Assembly: GCF_026262505.1 (NCBI RefSeq)
Contig: NC_067205.1
Span: 21,547,585-21,611,584, forward strand
Length of the DNA stretch: 64,000 nucleotides
Direction of reading: 5' to 3'
Source of the DNA: Trichomonas vaginalis G3
Taxonomy: Eukaryota > Parabasalia > Trichomonadida > Trichomonadidae
Part shown: piece after piece, positions 9,452-21,006 of the stretch
Numbering within the stretch: the stretch's first letter is position 1
Layout: each line of letters begins with the position of its first letter
Program-made: the position numbers and the translations under genes
Notes under the pieces: generated by a model
What the model was told of the DNA's origin: nothing
Database searches by the model: none
What the model saw: the letters and a program-made list of their open reading frames with translations, nothing else

Positions 9452-9510
9452 TCAGGTTAGTAAAAATCAATCTAAAAATATTTTTTTATGTACGTTAATG
9501 TAATCTGAGA

Positions 9511-9803
9511 GTGAGAGGCATATAGGCATACTATATACCTCTCACCCTTCAATTCCTACCAGAAAGTTCGAAAACTTGGTCGCAATTGCATCTGATTGCG
9601 ACCAAGTTTTCGAACTTTCTCGAGGGAATAGGAGCCTACAAAGCACTGATTATGTATTAGTGCCTGGTAGGCTCCTATTCACTTTCTAAATGGGAGAAAC
9701 TTTGCTTTCATAAGATAACATACGAACAAAGTTTCTCCCATTTAGAGTTTGAATTGAAGGGTGCGAGGTATATAGGCATACTATATACCTCTCACCCTTT
9801 AAT
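9511..9803. repeat. Five-hairpin array of the integrase transposon
   Basis: Palindromes lie at 9511-9545, 9561-9620, 9626-9680, 9688-9743 and 9752-9803. The second has a stem of about 26 bp. The first and last share the centre TATAGGCATACTATATACC. The fourth shares AAATGGGAGAAACTTTG with hairpins of the 968-bp element, and the third has the same CACTGA...TAGTG-type centre as hairpins at 1850 and 1940. The array sits just inside the right terminal repeat. Confidence 0.85.
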
Positions 9804-9998
9804 TCCTATGAAAACAGTTCTAAAATAAAAATAAAAAACAAACTTAAATTAACTATTAAATTTTTTATATTTTAATTTCATATTTTTAATAAAATTCCTT
9901 ATATATTATAATTATTATATTAAAAACCCTTTCGAATTTTGGCGCGAAAATAAGAGTAGGTGTCACTTTTTGTCACTTTTCTAGTGACCCTTTTCGGT

Positions 9999-12608
9999 AC
10001 GGAACAAAAAATGTGAATTCATGTTCATTTGTAATTGTAACATCTTCAATATTATGTCGAGAACTGTTGTCGATGACATAGAAGAAGTAAATATGTTCTG
10101 CATTGTTTTCGTTTGTGAATGTTCCTGAGACTGTGATATTTCTATCAATTTTGTTGTGGTATGTAGACAGAGGTTCTTTGTTGACAATGAGAGATGGATT
10201 GTTGAATATATATATGAAATTAATGTTTTCTTCATTTGATTTCTTAAGACTTTCATCATAACAATAAATTGTGACTTTGTGAATTCCTTCATTCAAGTAT
10301 GATGGAATATCGATGTTTTTATTGAATTCATGAGATGATGTATTATAAATTGTTATTCTTTCAACAAGTCGTTCTAAACCATTGTCATCAATAATGTAAT
10401 TTATTGTAACTGTTCCACTTCCATCAAGATCAGTGACACTTCCTTTGATTTCAATTTGATTATTTATTCCTTTTCGAATTTGTTGATTGTTTTCTGTTGT
10501 TATAGAAATTGATGGTGTGTTGTAATTGAAATCAAATTGATAATGCAAATGATTTGAGTTTTTTGATTAGAATCAACAGCCCAAATATAAATTATATGTG
10601 TTCCTTCTGAGAATGATGATGGAATTTTAACTGTGAAATCAAAATCATAATTTGTATTTATTTCATTGACTACTATTGATTGTGATGTCTTCTTAGTTGC
10701 TGTTTCACTGTCAAATTGGCAGTAAATATCAATTAGTTCATTGCCATCACGATCTGAAACAGATAAAGTAACAAAGATGTTGTAATCTGTATTCTTTGTG
10801 TATGATGACTTAGGAGCTGTTGTGATACTGATAATTGATGGATTATAAATGTATTCGAATGAAAGATTATATGTTTTGCTATTAAAACCATCTTTTAATA
10901 AATAAATATGAATTGTGTGATTGTTCTCTGGTAAATCATTTGGAAAAGTGATTGGTTTAGTGAAAGTTTCATCATTTGAATCGACTTGAACTTCGTATTG
11001 ATTTTGAGTGTTATTATCTTCGTTGAAGTAATATTTAATGAGAGCTGTTGATTCTCCATTTGGATAACTTGCAATTCCTGATAATGTCAATGTCTGACCA
11101 CTGTTCTTTATAATTTTTGTTGGATTTAAACCTAAATTAGATAGAGTAAGTTTATTTGAATATCCAACTGCAAATTCTAAAGAATTCTCGTAAACGAAAA
11201 AGGGGATTTGACTCCGTCAAATCCCCGCTCGCAAAAAGTGGACTTTACATGTCAAATTTTATATGCATGTAATGTCCACTTTTATGAGTTTTAGGAAGGA
11301 ATTGGAAGCCATGAGTTACTGACATTTCATCAGTATCTCATAGCCTCCAATTCCTTCTTAAAATGGGAGAAACTTTGTCCGAATAGTTTAACATTCGGAC
11401 AAAGTTTCTCCCATTTTAAGAAGGAATTGGAGGGTAAGAGATATACCATATGAATGTATATCTCTTACCCTCCAATTCCTTCTAGAAAGTGTCCAAACTT
11501 TGGGTTAATTGCAAACTATTAACCCAAAGTTTGGACACTTTCAAGTGGAGATGGAAGGCTTTGGGGTATATATTAATACAATATACCTCAAAGCCTTCCA
11601 TCTCCACTACAAATGGGAGAAACTTTGTCCGAATAGTTTAACATTCGGACAAAGTTTCTCCCATCTTTCAATGTAATTGCTACCTGTGAGGTACTGACTT
11701 GAAGTCAGTGCTTCACAGGTAGCAATATCCAAAAATTTAAAAACATTTTATCAGTTCGTTAAAGAACTAGAGCCTCCTAGGTACTGAACCAGAATCAGTG
11801 CCTAGGGGACTCTAGTGATCTATATAAATCTGAGAAACTTTGAGGAAATTGTTCGACATTTCCTCAAAGTTTCTCAGCAATTTAGCGAGGAATGTTCGTT
11901 ATCGTGTAGATATTTATAATATATACATGATAACAAACATTCCCCGCTAAAAGATGTAAAATCTTATAAGAAATAATTGCAAAAGAATAACAAATTGCAA
12001 CAAATTTTATATGAAACTGAACCTTATGAGGTAGTGATTCAAGATCACCGCCTCATAAGATTCAGTTTCAATCTCAAGTATCTCAAAAGTAAGGCTCTAT
12101 TTTTGCCATGTAAAGTGTCACTTTACTGTCAAACCGTTTTTATCGTTTTCGTTTACAACAGAATCAATATTAGTTAATTGATTATCACTCTTAGCTTGTG
12201 CAGTTAATATGTGATCACCATAATCTAAATCGGAAATATAAATCGATACATCTGAATCAAATGTTCTAGCAATTGGATTAGTATTTTTTGTTCTTTTTAA
12301 TTCTGAATCAATATAAAATTTTATCTCCACAGAATTACCTGGAGGATTATATACAGTATAATAAACAACCCAAACATTGTTTTTATCTGGAATCGTTTTC
12401 TTAGTTGGTTCTGTAAGTTCAATTCTAAATTCATCACCTGCAAGTAAATTTTTCTTATCATTTTCATATTTGTAATTATATTTTAATTTGATTTTTTTTC
12501 ATTTCTTTCAGAAAAATTATCTTTTGAATTTTCAAAATATTCATCCATATTACGAGTATTATTGTGAAATATCGATTTAGATTCACTTAATAATGTAATA
12601 TTAGACAT
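9999..12608 (-). pseudogene. Modular beta-sandwich-type protein, N-terminal and middle parts (unit 2)
   Basis: The gene starts at the ATG at 12608, is interrupted by the hairpin element 11190-12156, resumes to 9999, is interrupted by the integrase element 7736-9998 and ends at 6557. Without both insertions the coding length would be about 2.8 kb, some 940 residues and eight modules. Compared with unit 1 this copy also has two one-base losses: one in a run of T near 12496 and one near 10559, each breaking the frame. Both are in or next to homopolymers, so sequencing error must be considered. Confidence 0.75.
11190..12156. mobile_element. Hairpin-array element, copy 2 (967 bp)
   Basis: This is the unit-2 copy of 1364-2331, with the same 11-bp inverted ends and all thirteen hairpins in the same order. 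It differs by one base in a T run near the right end. It sits at the same codon junction of the modular gene. Confidence 0.85.
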
Positions 12609-13259
12609 TTTCGTTTACGTAATTCGTTCATTTTTCTTGAGTTCGGAAATTTTGTTGTCAAAAAGATAAAACATATCATTGATATGTAGTGACATACATT
12701 TGTATTGTAAAGTTTATGTAGATTTAACAAGATTAATATGATTTCGTCAAAATTATTAAGTAAAAATTTTAAAATTTTAGTTTCTGGCGTTTGATATTCA
12801 TTATCGTTAATTTATTAGTATTGTTCGTCAGAAATTATTGTCATACTGATGAAATTTGATTTCATTCCTTCAAATTAATGAAGGTCTCCATCAAAGTTTC
12901 CGTAAAAAACTTCATTCTGTCAAATTAAGTCTTCCAATAACAAATTATTATATATATAAGAAAGTTTGATGAATTATTATTTCTTAGGAACTCAACAATT
13001 CCTCTGTATACATTTCATTTAGTACTGTCCAAGGGTAATACTTGCTTGATTCCTCAATAAAGCAATATATTTCACTCCATGATGCATCGTTGGATATCCC
13101 CATATCTTCCAAATAGACAAGTTATATAGTTGTTATTTTATATTTTATTGTTTATATACTATTGATATTCACGCACTTGAATCAAAGCATACATAAATTG
13201 TACTTATTGATCAAAAAAATATTTAATTATATTTAAAATGATTTAGTATTTATTAAAAA

Positions 13260-14417
13260 TCAAATTATTGGAGTAGTCATAGCATCTAATTCATATTTTT
13301 CTTTCTCCTTGTTTGCCTTTAAATCTGGGAACAGAACTATTCCATAAATAATGAAGAGAATATCGAAGATTACGAAAACAATAAGCCAAATTTTGCTTCG
13401 ACTATAAATATAAATTATTTGTGTTATTTCAGAACAAATTGAATATAATATTTGAGAGAAGAAAATTAAATTATCTGAAAATTGACAAATCAATGATAAT
13501 CCTACACTGTTAAGACCTAAGAATAGACTTATAGTGTTACCACTTGCTACTCCATAGCTAAACATGTTTCGTTTGCCCGTGAAAGCTAAAATTGAACAAA
13601 TTATCAGGAAAATCAAGGAAAAGGCGGATGAAATTATCCAATGTATTCTTAATCCAAAGAAATAAATTGAAAAAGCAATAGAAATGAGAATAATACTAAT
13701 AATTATTTGAAGAATATTATTAACTTGGATTATTTTGTAAGAAGATATGTGTTCTGGGGTTGCATTTGATATGACTATGTCAACAATGATTATTAATGGA
13801 GCTAAAATTAAGAGAATTGAATGAAAAATGTATTTTTTCTCTTTAGAAGCGTTTGATCTTGCTGTTATTTCAGGAGTTATGTTCGGAATAAACCAAATAA
13901 GTATACTTTGGATCAAAGAAATGGATGCAAAAACGTATAAAAAAATTTTTCTGTGAGATGTGTATAATGTATGGTTTCCGATATATGTTCCAAATATAAT
14001 ACCAACAAAATGAAGGATTCCGTATGAATCTCTTGTATTTTCTGGCGAAATATGCGAAATGTACAAAGGATTCATCAATAAATGGATATTTGCGGCTATC
14101 AATTGAAAGGCAATGACAACAAAAGCAGCAAAAACGTTATCCTTAGATATTGAAGCTTTTGATACAAGAGCGATTGAATTTGAAATACCTGCAGCAATTA
14201 AAATAAATTTTGTTCCGAATTTCCTGTAAGTAAATATAGAGGAAACAAGTGTGATGATGGTTATTGGTAAAACTATAGCAGCTAAAATATATTGATTCAG
14301 TGAGAGGCCTGAAAGAAAAAATATAGGAACACTCTTCCAATTTGCAATCGCACTTAATGCTGATCCAACGAATACAACTCCTACATAATATAATTGCTTA
14401 TTCAATAAGATTCCCAT
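13260..14417 (-). CDS. MFS-type transporter A, unit 2 (intact)
   Basis: This intact frame from the ATG at 14417 encodes 385 residues. The frame opens six codons earlier without an ATG. The protein is almost wholly hydrophobic, with about ten to twelve membrane segments and a central polar loop near residues 180-200 (PEITARSNASKEKK). The patch NPLYISHISPENTRDSYGILHFVG resembles the sugar-porter signature in the first half of MFS sugar transporters, and PNITPE in the next loop resembles the PESPR motif. The carrier is short for an MFS protein and diverged, so substrate cannot be named. The tail is short, charged and cytosolic. It is the middle copy of three, next to paralogue B upstream. The copies at 3441-4597 (frameshifted) and 55703-56860 (intact) are nearly identical. 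Confidence 0.8.
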   Translation of the reverse strand: MGILLNKQLYYVGVVFVGSALSAIANWKSVPIFFLSGLSLNQYILAAIVLPITIITLVSSIFTYRKFGTKFILIAAGISNSIALVSKASISKDNVFAAFVVIAFQLIAANIHLLMNPLYISHISPENTRDSYGILHFVGIIFGTYIGNHTLYTSHRKIFLYVFASISLIQSILIWFIPNITPEITARSNASKEKKYIFHSILLILAPLIIIVDIVISNATPEHISSYKIIQVNNILQIIISIILISIAFSIYFFGLRIHWIISSAFSLIFLIICSILAFTGKRNMFSYGVASGNTISLFLGLNSVGLSLICQFSDNLIFFSQILYSICSEITQIIYIYSRSKIWLIVFVIFDILFIIYGIVLFPDLKANKEKEKYELDAMTTPII

Positions 14418-14578
14418 AATTGTCAAATTTGACAACGATACATTTTTCTGACATTGGATCCATATTGAAAAATTGAGAAAAATCTTAAAACCGCTTTAAA
14501 TAGAATGTATTGTTTCATTAATGAAAAAATTTTGATAAAAAAATCTAAAAAAATCTAATAAATTCGCTAAAAAATTGT

Positions 14579-15751
14579 TTAAATAATTGGAGTATTCAGA
14601 TTGTCTGACTTTGATTTTTCTTCTTCCTGTATGTTCTTTAGTTCTGGGAACAATGTAAAGCCATATACAATTGTAAATATGCCAAAAACAATAAAAATGA
14701 TGAGCCAAATCTTACTGAAGAGAAATATATGGATAGTGTCAATCAAAGACTCGCAAACAATGTTAAGAATTTGAGAAAAGAAAATAAGATTATCTGAAAA
14801 TTGACAAATAAGAGAGAGGCCAACGCTGCTTAAACCCAAGTTCATACTTATATTAAAAAGATCTCCCATTATAAATCTAAATATGTTAGATTTGTTCATG
14901 AAATTTAATATTGTAACAATTATTAAGAAAACTAATACAAAAATAGAGGAAACTATCCAATGCTTCCTTAATCCAAAGAAATAAATCGTAAATATGATTG
15001 TTATAATTGTTATCAACGTTAATACATAAAAAACAATGTTAACTATGTTAACCTGATCAACAACTGAATGATCATGTACTATTGGAGCACAGTACCTAGG
15101 TACTGCATTTAATCCAGACAAAAATGGAAGTAACGTTAATGCAGCTGTATGGAACCAAAGTTTAACGTTTCTTGGAGCTTGTAATTCTTCGGAAGTTTCG
15201 GGAGTCATGTTAGGAATGAAGATAGTAAGAATGGATTGTATGATTGAGATGGCTGCATAAACGTATGAGAAAATTTTCCAATGTGGAGATATTGCAATAC
15301 GAAAACCACTTATGGATCCAATTACTAAACCAATAAAATGGAATATTCCATATGAATTTCTTGTATTTGACATTGAAATATGAGAAATATATAATGGATT
15401 CATCAAATTACACATAATATATCCAACACCAATGAATGTTCCAGTAATATAAACGAGATATGAAGTGTTGGCTGCATTGAATGTCGCAATAATTAAACCA
15501 ATTGCGATTAAAATACCGTTTATTATTGAATTGATTCTAGTTCCAAGTTTTTTGTACATCCAAATGGACAATACAATTGCTATTATTTCAACGAGGAATA
15601 CTATTGGAAAATAGTAGTAAGTACTGTAATTTACTTCAATGATTTTGCTAGCAAGTATACTTTTCTACATTGTCGCTGCAGTATGAGTGACTACGGTGCC
15701 AAGAAATGCAACTCCGGCATACATAAGTTGCTTGTTGAGGATGATACCCAT
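14579..15751 (-). pseudogene. MFS-type transporter B, unit 2 (early nonsense codon)
   Basis: This is the unit-2 copy of 4759-5931. It has the same ATG, the same TCATTT initiator before it and the same in-frame TAG 28 codons in. The remaining 330-codon frame from 15571 is identical to unit 1. Because the stop is shared by both copies it is old relative to the tandem duplication, yet the rest of the frame has stayed open. That could reflect recent duplication, use of the internal ATG, or read-through. Confidence 0.75.
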
Positions 15752-16377
15752 AATAATGGCAAATGACAATCTGTCTGACAGCGGATCTCTTATGAAAAAA
15801 TTGAGGCAAATCTGAATGTCAGATATGTTTTGATGTATTTAGGTAGAATCTAAATTCTTGCAAAACAAACCGTAAAATTTACAATGGGCTCATTGAATAT
15901 TTTATAAGAATCGAAAATTGAGGGAATCAATAAAATTTTAAAACGAACATTGACTAACCATAAGAGGAAACACATAATATGGAAAATATTTGATTAGAAG
16001 GGTAATTTTTCCACTTCAAATCATGTGAGTTCTTTCAATTTGATAAAATATTAATAAAAAAAATATTTAAATAAATATGATTTTATAGTATAATTAATAA
16101 TTTTAACATAGATAAGTGAAAACAAACTATGTTAACAAGCTGATTTGGGATCTAAATATTAATAAAATTAAATATCATGTTGATGGATTTGATGAGGCAT
16201 TGATTTAATATAGTTGATGGATTTTTTACCTGTGAAAGAAAAAGCAAATATTTTGATAATCATAAATAAATTGAAATAAATGCAATAGAATTACATTTGA
16301 TAACCATAATAAATGAGCGTATTATTCAGATGTTTTAACATGATTTCAGCTAAATATTACAAAAAATAGCAGGGATT
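15752..16377. other. Spacer, unit 2
   Basis: AT-rich counterpart of 5932-6556. It contains the transporter B initiator and otherwise nothing I can identify. Confidence 0.5.
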
Positions 16378-17556
16378 TTATTTAGAAGATTTTGAAATAG
16401 TTAATGTTAATGCATAAATTGTTTTAGGAATCGAAAGGATGTTCTTGTGTTTGTTGTCTTTCAGACTGTTAGGAATAACAAAAAATGTTAATGGTTGATG
16501 TGATGATGTTTTATTATCATCATCAACAACATAAAGATAAATTGAATGAAATCCACATGAAATAGAATCAATTCCAATTGATTCGGTGAATGGACGTTGA
16601 TTATTATCATAAATATAAAATGTTGTTAAATCATTAAATGTTTCTTCATCAAGTTTGTATTTGATTGTAAATGTTCCTCGCTCATCTGAATCTTGAACAA
16701 AACCATCAATATAAAGCTTCTTATTGACATCTTTGACAAATGTCTGATTATTTCTTGTTGTTATTGATAATAATGGTGAATTATAAAAATATTGAAAAGC
16801 TGATCGAAAAGGAGTAGATGTTTTATTTGATTCATCAGTTGCTGTTACTATAAGATGATGTAATGATTCAGTCAGTTCTGATGGAAATTCTAGATCAAAG
16901 GAAAATGGATGTTCATTAATATTTAAAATTTCAATAGTTTTAGTGTCAATGATGTCGTTGTCAATGTAACATCGAATAGTGACAAGACCTGTGCCATCAA
17001 GATCTACAATCTGACCTTCAAGATGAATACTCTTGTTCAAACATCGATGATATGGACCGTTCTCGAATGTGTTGATTGTGAGTTCGGGTGAATTGTATTC
17101 ATAATAAAAATAAATATGTTCTTCGTTTGATTTCTTGTTGTGTTCATCTGAGCAATAAATTGTGATACTGTGAACAGATTCTGAAAATGCTGTTGGAAAT
17201 TCAACTTCGTTAGAAAATGAAATAATACATTCTGTGTTCATGGATTCTGAATGTAATTCTGAATATGGATAATCATCAAATTTGTAAAAGATAGAGATAT
17301 GACCTGTGCAGTCCGAATCTTCGATACTTCCCTCAATATTGATAAATTTGTTTGTTGTCTTGTGGAATCTGCTGAAATTATATGTTGAAACCGAAACAAT
17401 TGGTGAATTGAAAACAAATTCGGATGTCTTAGTGTAGTTTGATGATGTTTTGAAGAAGCTGTCTTCAATCCAAATAAAAATTGTATGATTACTCTCTGAA
17501 TCGTATTCTTCGAAGATTTCTGATGTTGGAATAAAAAATGTGAATTCATATACCAT
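16378..17556 (-). CDS. Modular beta-sandwich-type protein, C-terminal segment (unit 2/3 gene)
   Basis: Copy of 6557-7735 with the same 392-codon open frame: end of module 4 and modules 5-7. Its upstream part lies beyond the integrase element at 19817-21006. As in the first copy, the ATG at the very edge of the transposon is fortuitous. Confidence 0.7.
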   Translation of the reverse strand: MVYEFTFFIPTSEIFEEYDSESNHTIFIWIEDSFFKTSSNYTKTSEFVFNSPIVSVSTYNFSRFHKTTNKFINIEGSIEDSDCTGHISIFYKFDDYPYSELHSESMNTECIISFSNEVEFPTAFSESVHSITIYCSDEHNKKSNEEHIYFYYEYNSPELTINTFENGPYHRCLNKSIHLEGQIVDLDGTGLVTIRCYIDNDIIDTKTIEILNINEHPFSFDLEFPSELTESLHHLIVTATDESNKTSTPFRSAFQYFYNSPLLSITTRNNQTFVKDVNKKLYIDGFVQDSDERGTFTIKYKLDEETFNDLTTFYIYDNNQRPFTESIGIDSISCGFHSIYLYVVDDDNKTSSHQPLTFFVIPNSLKDNKHKNILSIPKTIYALTLTISKSSK

Positions 17557-17689
17557 ACCGAAAAGGGTCGCTAGAAAAAGTGACTTTTGGCGCCAAAATT
17601 ATTTTTTAAAAAAAACTTATTTTTATTATTTAATCAATATTACACCATTACATATTATTTTTTATATCAAATCCATACTATTTTTCAGA

Positions 17690-18867
17690 ATGGAAGTTTT
17701 TGTAAACTTTTACAAAACTCAAATGGATCCATATCACTGGCATCGTACCTCCAGAAAATTAGTTGACATCGAATGGCTAAAGGAATCGGTTCAACAAATT
17801 AACTCTGGAATGAAGCTAAAGGATATTTGCAAAAAGGCCCGTTTAAATAATGGTACCTTTCGTGAAATATCCAAAACCATGTTCAAAAAGCTTGTCAGAG
17901 AAAATAATTTGGAATTAATTCCAAAAAGAGGAAGAAAACAAATAGAAATTAATCTTGATGCCTGCCAAGCTTATGCAAATTTGAAAGATTTAATGCCCGA
18001 TGCAGGCATCAATAAAATTATTCAGAAAATGAAAACAGACCTTGTCAATATTGAGAAGAATCCAGAAGAATTTCAAAAAATTCAATCAGAAATTCAAAAA
18101 AATGGAGAAATAAATTATGAGTCTGGAAACTGGCTCGATGAAGTTGACCGCACAACTTTAGTTCCAGTTGTGACTCCAATAGAAGGTACGCCTATTGAAA
18201 TAAATCCATTACGCGAATCTCTTCAAACGGCAACATACATTACAAAAAATTTCGATTCTCCCTATATAGAATGGGCAGGAAAATACACGAAGCGATTATC
18301 GCAGATACTCCCCCTCAAAATCAAGAAAATCAGCAAAAATACATTCCTCGAAATTATCTAGCATCCAAATGTCATCAAATTTGGCATGCTGATATCCACT
18401 ATTGGAGGAAACGAATAGGCAAATATTTGTTTGCGATAATAGACGACAGATCGCGAAAAATCATAGATTTTAATTTATTTACCGAAAAAACAGCTCAAAA
18501 TACAACTGCAGTTCTTAAAAGAGCATTAAGTACTCTACCTCAACCACCATATGCTATTTGGACTGATAACGGCCTTGAAAATAAAAGCTCATTTCATCAA
18601 CTTTTGGTTGAACGTGGAATTGAGCATATTTTCATTCAACCGGGCAATCCACAGGCAAATGGTAAGATTGAGAGATGGTGGCCATACGTGGAAAGAAACT
18701 GCAAGTCAGAATCAGATCTTCCACGGGTCATCAGATTTTACAATAATATGCCCCATTCTTCTTTGCCTGTGAATCCTGAAACGAACGTTTACTTTACGCC
18801 GAATGAATTCGAGGCCAGTGAAATTGATGATCACTGGTATCGAAATCCAGAACAAGAACCATTCTAG
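17690..18867 (+). pseudogene. rve-family integrase, copy 2 (broken)
   Basis: Same gene as 7869-9047, same start and end, about one break. It is otherwise nearly identical to copy 1, so the damage is recent or a sequencing error. Confidence 0.8.
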
Positions 18868-19329
18868 ATAGTCGACGGTCAATTAAAAAACCTTAAGGAA
18901 AGCATTGACGAGTTCAGAAAATGAAAATCTCGAGCAAGTTCAATAAATTTTCAACAAATTCTCAAATCATTACGAATAAACACTTAATATTATCGTATTT
19001 ACATCTTTTTAATACAACTATTTACTTACTGATGATTCATTGCAAATCGTAGATTTGGATGATAAGTTATCTAACAAAAGTTTCCGAGCTTACCGCTTAA
19101 ACAATAGCCTACATCATATCTACGAATACCTCGGTACTCCGAGGCTACAGTTTTGCGCAGAAAGTTCAAAAAGTGACTTCGAATGCTAAGTTATCTAACA
19201 AAAATTTCCGAGCTTACAGTTTAAAACAATAGTCTACATCATATCTACGAATACCTCGTTACTCCGAGGTTCAGGTTAGTAAAAATCAATCTAAAAATAT
19301 TTTTTTATGTACGTTAATGTAATCTGAGA

Positions 19330-19623
19330 GTGAGAGGCATATAGGCATACTATATACCTCTCACCCTTCAATTCCTACCAGAAAGTTCGAAAACTTGGTC
19401 GCAATTGCATCTGATTGCGACCAAGTTTTCGAACTTTCTCGAGGGAATAGGAGCCTACAAAGCACTGATTATGTATTAGTGCCTGGTAGGCTCCTATTCA
19501 CTTTCTAAATGGGAGAAACTTTGCTTTCATAAGATAACATACGAACAAAGTTTCTCCCATTTAGAGTTTGAATTGAAGGGTGCGAGGTATATAGGCATAC
19601 TATATACCTCTCACCCTTTAATT
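19330..19623. repeat. Five-hairpin array of integrase element copy 2
   Basis: Same five palindromes, in the same order, as 9511-9803. Confidence 0.82.
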
Positions 19624-19816
19624 CCTATGAAAACAGTTCTAAAATAAAAATAAAAAACAAACTTAAATTAACTATTAAATTTTTATATTTTAATTTCATA
19701 TTTTTAATAAAATTCCTTATATATTATAATTATTATATTAAAAACCCTTTCGAATTTTGGCGCGAAAATAAGAGTAGGTGTCACTTTTTGTCACTTTTCT
19801 AGTGACCCTTTTCGGT

Positions 19817-21006
19817 ACGGAACAAAAAATGTGAATTCATGTTCATTTGTAATTGTAACATCTTCAATATTATGTCGAGAACTGTTGTCGATGACATAGA
19901 AGAAGTAAATATGTTCTGCATTGTTTTCGTTTGTGAATGTTCCTGAGACTGTGATATTTCTATCAATTTTGTTGTGGTATGTAGACAGAGGTTCTTTGTT
20001 GACAATGAGAGATGGATTGTTGAATATATATATGAAATTAATGTTTTCTTCATTTGATTTCTTAAGACTTTCATCATAACAATAAATTGTGACTTTGTGA
20101 ATTCCTTCATTCAAGTATGATGGAATATCGATGTTTTTATTGAATTCATGAGATGATGTATTATAAATTGTTATTCTTTCAACAAGTCGTTCTAAACCAT
20201 TGTCATCAATAATGTAATTTATTGTAACTGTTCCACTTCCATCAAGATCAGTGACACTTCCTTTGATTTCAATTTGATTATTTATTCCTTTTCGAATTTG
20301 TTGATTGTTTTCTGTTGTTATAGAAATTGATGGTGTGTTGTAATTGAAATCAAATTGATAATGCAAATGATTTGAGTCTTTTTGATTAGAATCAACAGCC
20401 CAAATATAAATTATATGTGTTCCTTCTGAGAATGATGATGGAATTTTAACTGTGAAATCAAAATCATAATTTGTATTTATTTCATTGACTACTATTGATT
20501 GTGATGTCTTCTTAGTTGCTGTTTCACTGTCAAATTGGCAGTAAATATCAATTAGTTCATTGCCATCACGATCTGAAACAGATAAAGTAACAAAGATGTT
20601 GTAATCTGTATTTTTGTGTATGATGACTTAGGAGCTGTTGTGATACTGATAATTGATGGATTATAAATGTATTCGAATGAAAGATTATATGTTTTGCTAT
20701 TAAAACCATCTTTTAATAAATAAATATGAATTGTGTGATTGTTCTCTGGTAAATCATTTGGAAAAGTGATTGGTTTAGTGAAAGTTTCATCATTTGAATC
20801 GACTTGAACTTCGTATTGATTTGAGTGTTATTATCTTCGTTGAAGTAATATTTAATGAGAGCTGTTGATTCTCCATTTGGATAACTTGCAATTCCTGATA
20901 ATGTCAATGTCTGACCACTGTTCTTTATAATTTTTGTTGGATTTAAACCTAAATTAGATAGAGTAAGTTTATTTGAATATCCAACTGCAAATTCTAAAGA
21001 ATTCTC
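19817..21006 (-). pseudogene. Modular protein, middle segment (unit 3)
   Basis: Unit-3 copy of the middle modules. The first coding part (homologous to 2332-2784) is missing because the array ends at 21723. Two one-base losses relative to unit 1, near 20613 and 20821, break the frame. The segment cannot encode a complete protein. Confidence 0.75.

Larger units (their letters stand above)
7736..9998 (+). mobile_element. rve-integrase DNA transposon with hairpin array, copy 1
   Basis: The element is 2263 bp. Its ends are inverted repeats of about 28 bp, ACCGAAAAGGGTC(G/A)CTAG followed by AAAAGTGAC, with a second matching inner block (G/C)GCGCCAAAATT. It carries one integrase gene on the plus strand, then a pair of 84-bp direct repeats, then five hairpins. 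There is no capsid, polymerase or protease gene, so it resembles cut-and-paste integrase transposons such as Ginger rather than a Polinton. It sits in the modular protein gene in the opposite orientation. This copy looks whole. Family assignment is inference from the integrase and the terminal repeats. Confidence 0.8.
17557..19816 (+). mobile_element. rve-integrase DNA transposon with hairpin array, copy 2
   Basis: This 2260-bp copy has the same terminal inverted repeats, paired 84-bp repeats and five hairpins (19330-19623). The integrase gene spans 17690-18867 and looks broken by about one change; its three catalytic acids are still encoded. It occupies the same position in the modular gene as copy 1, so the two arose by duplication of the whole unit, not by separate transposition. 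Confidence 0.8.
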
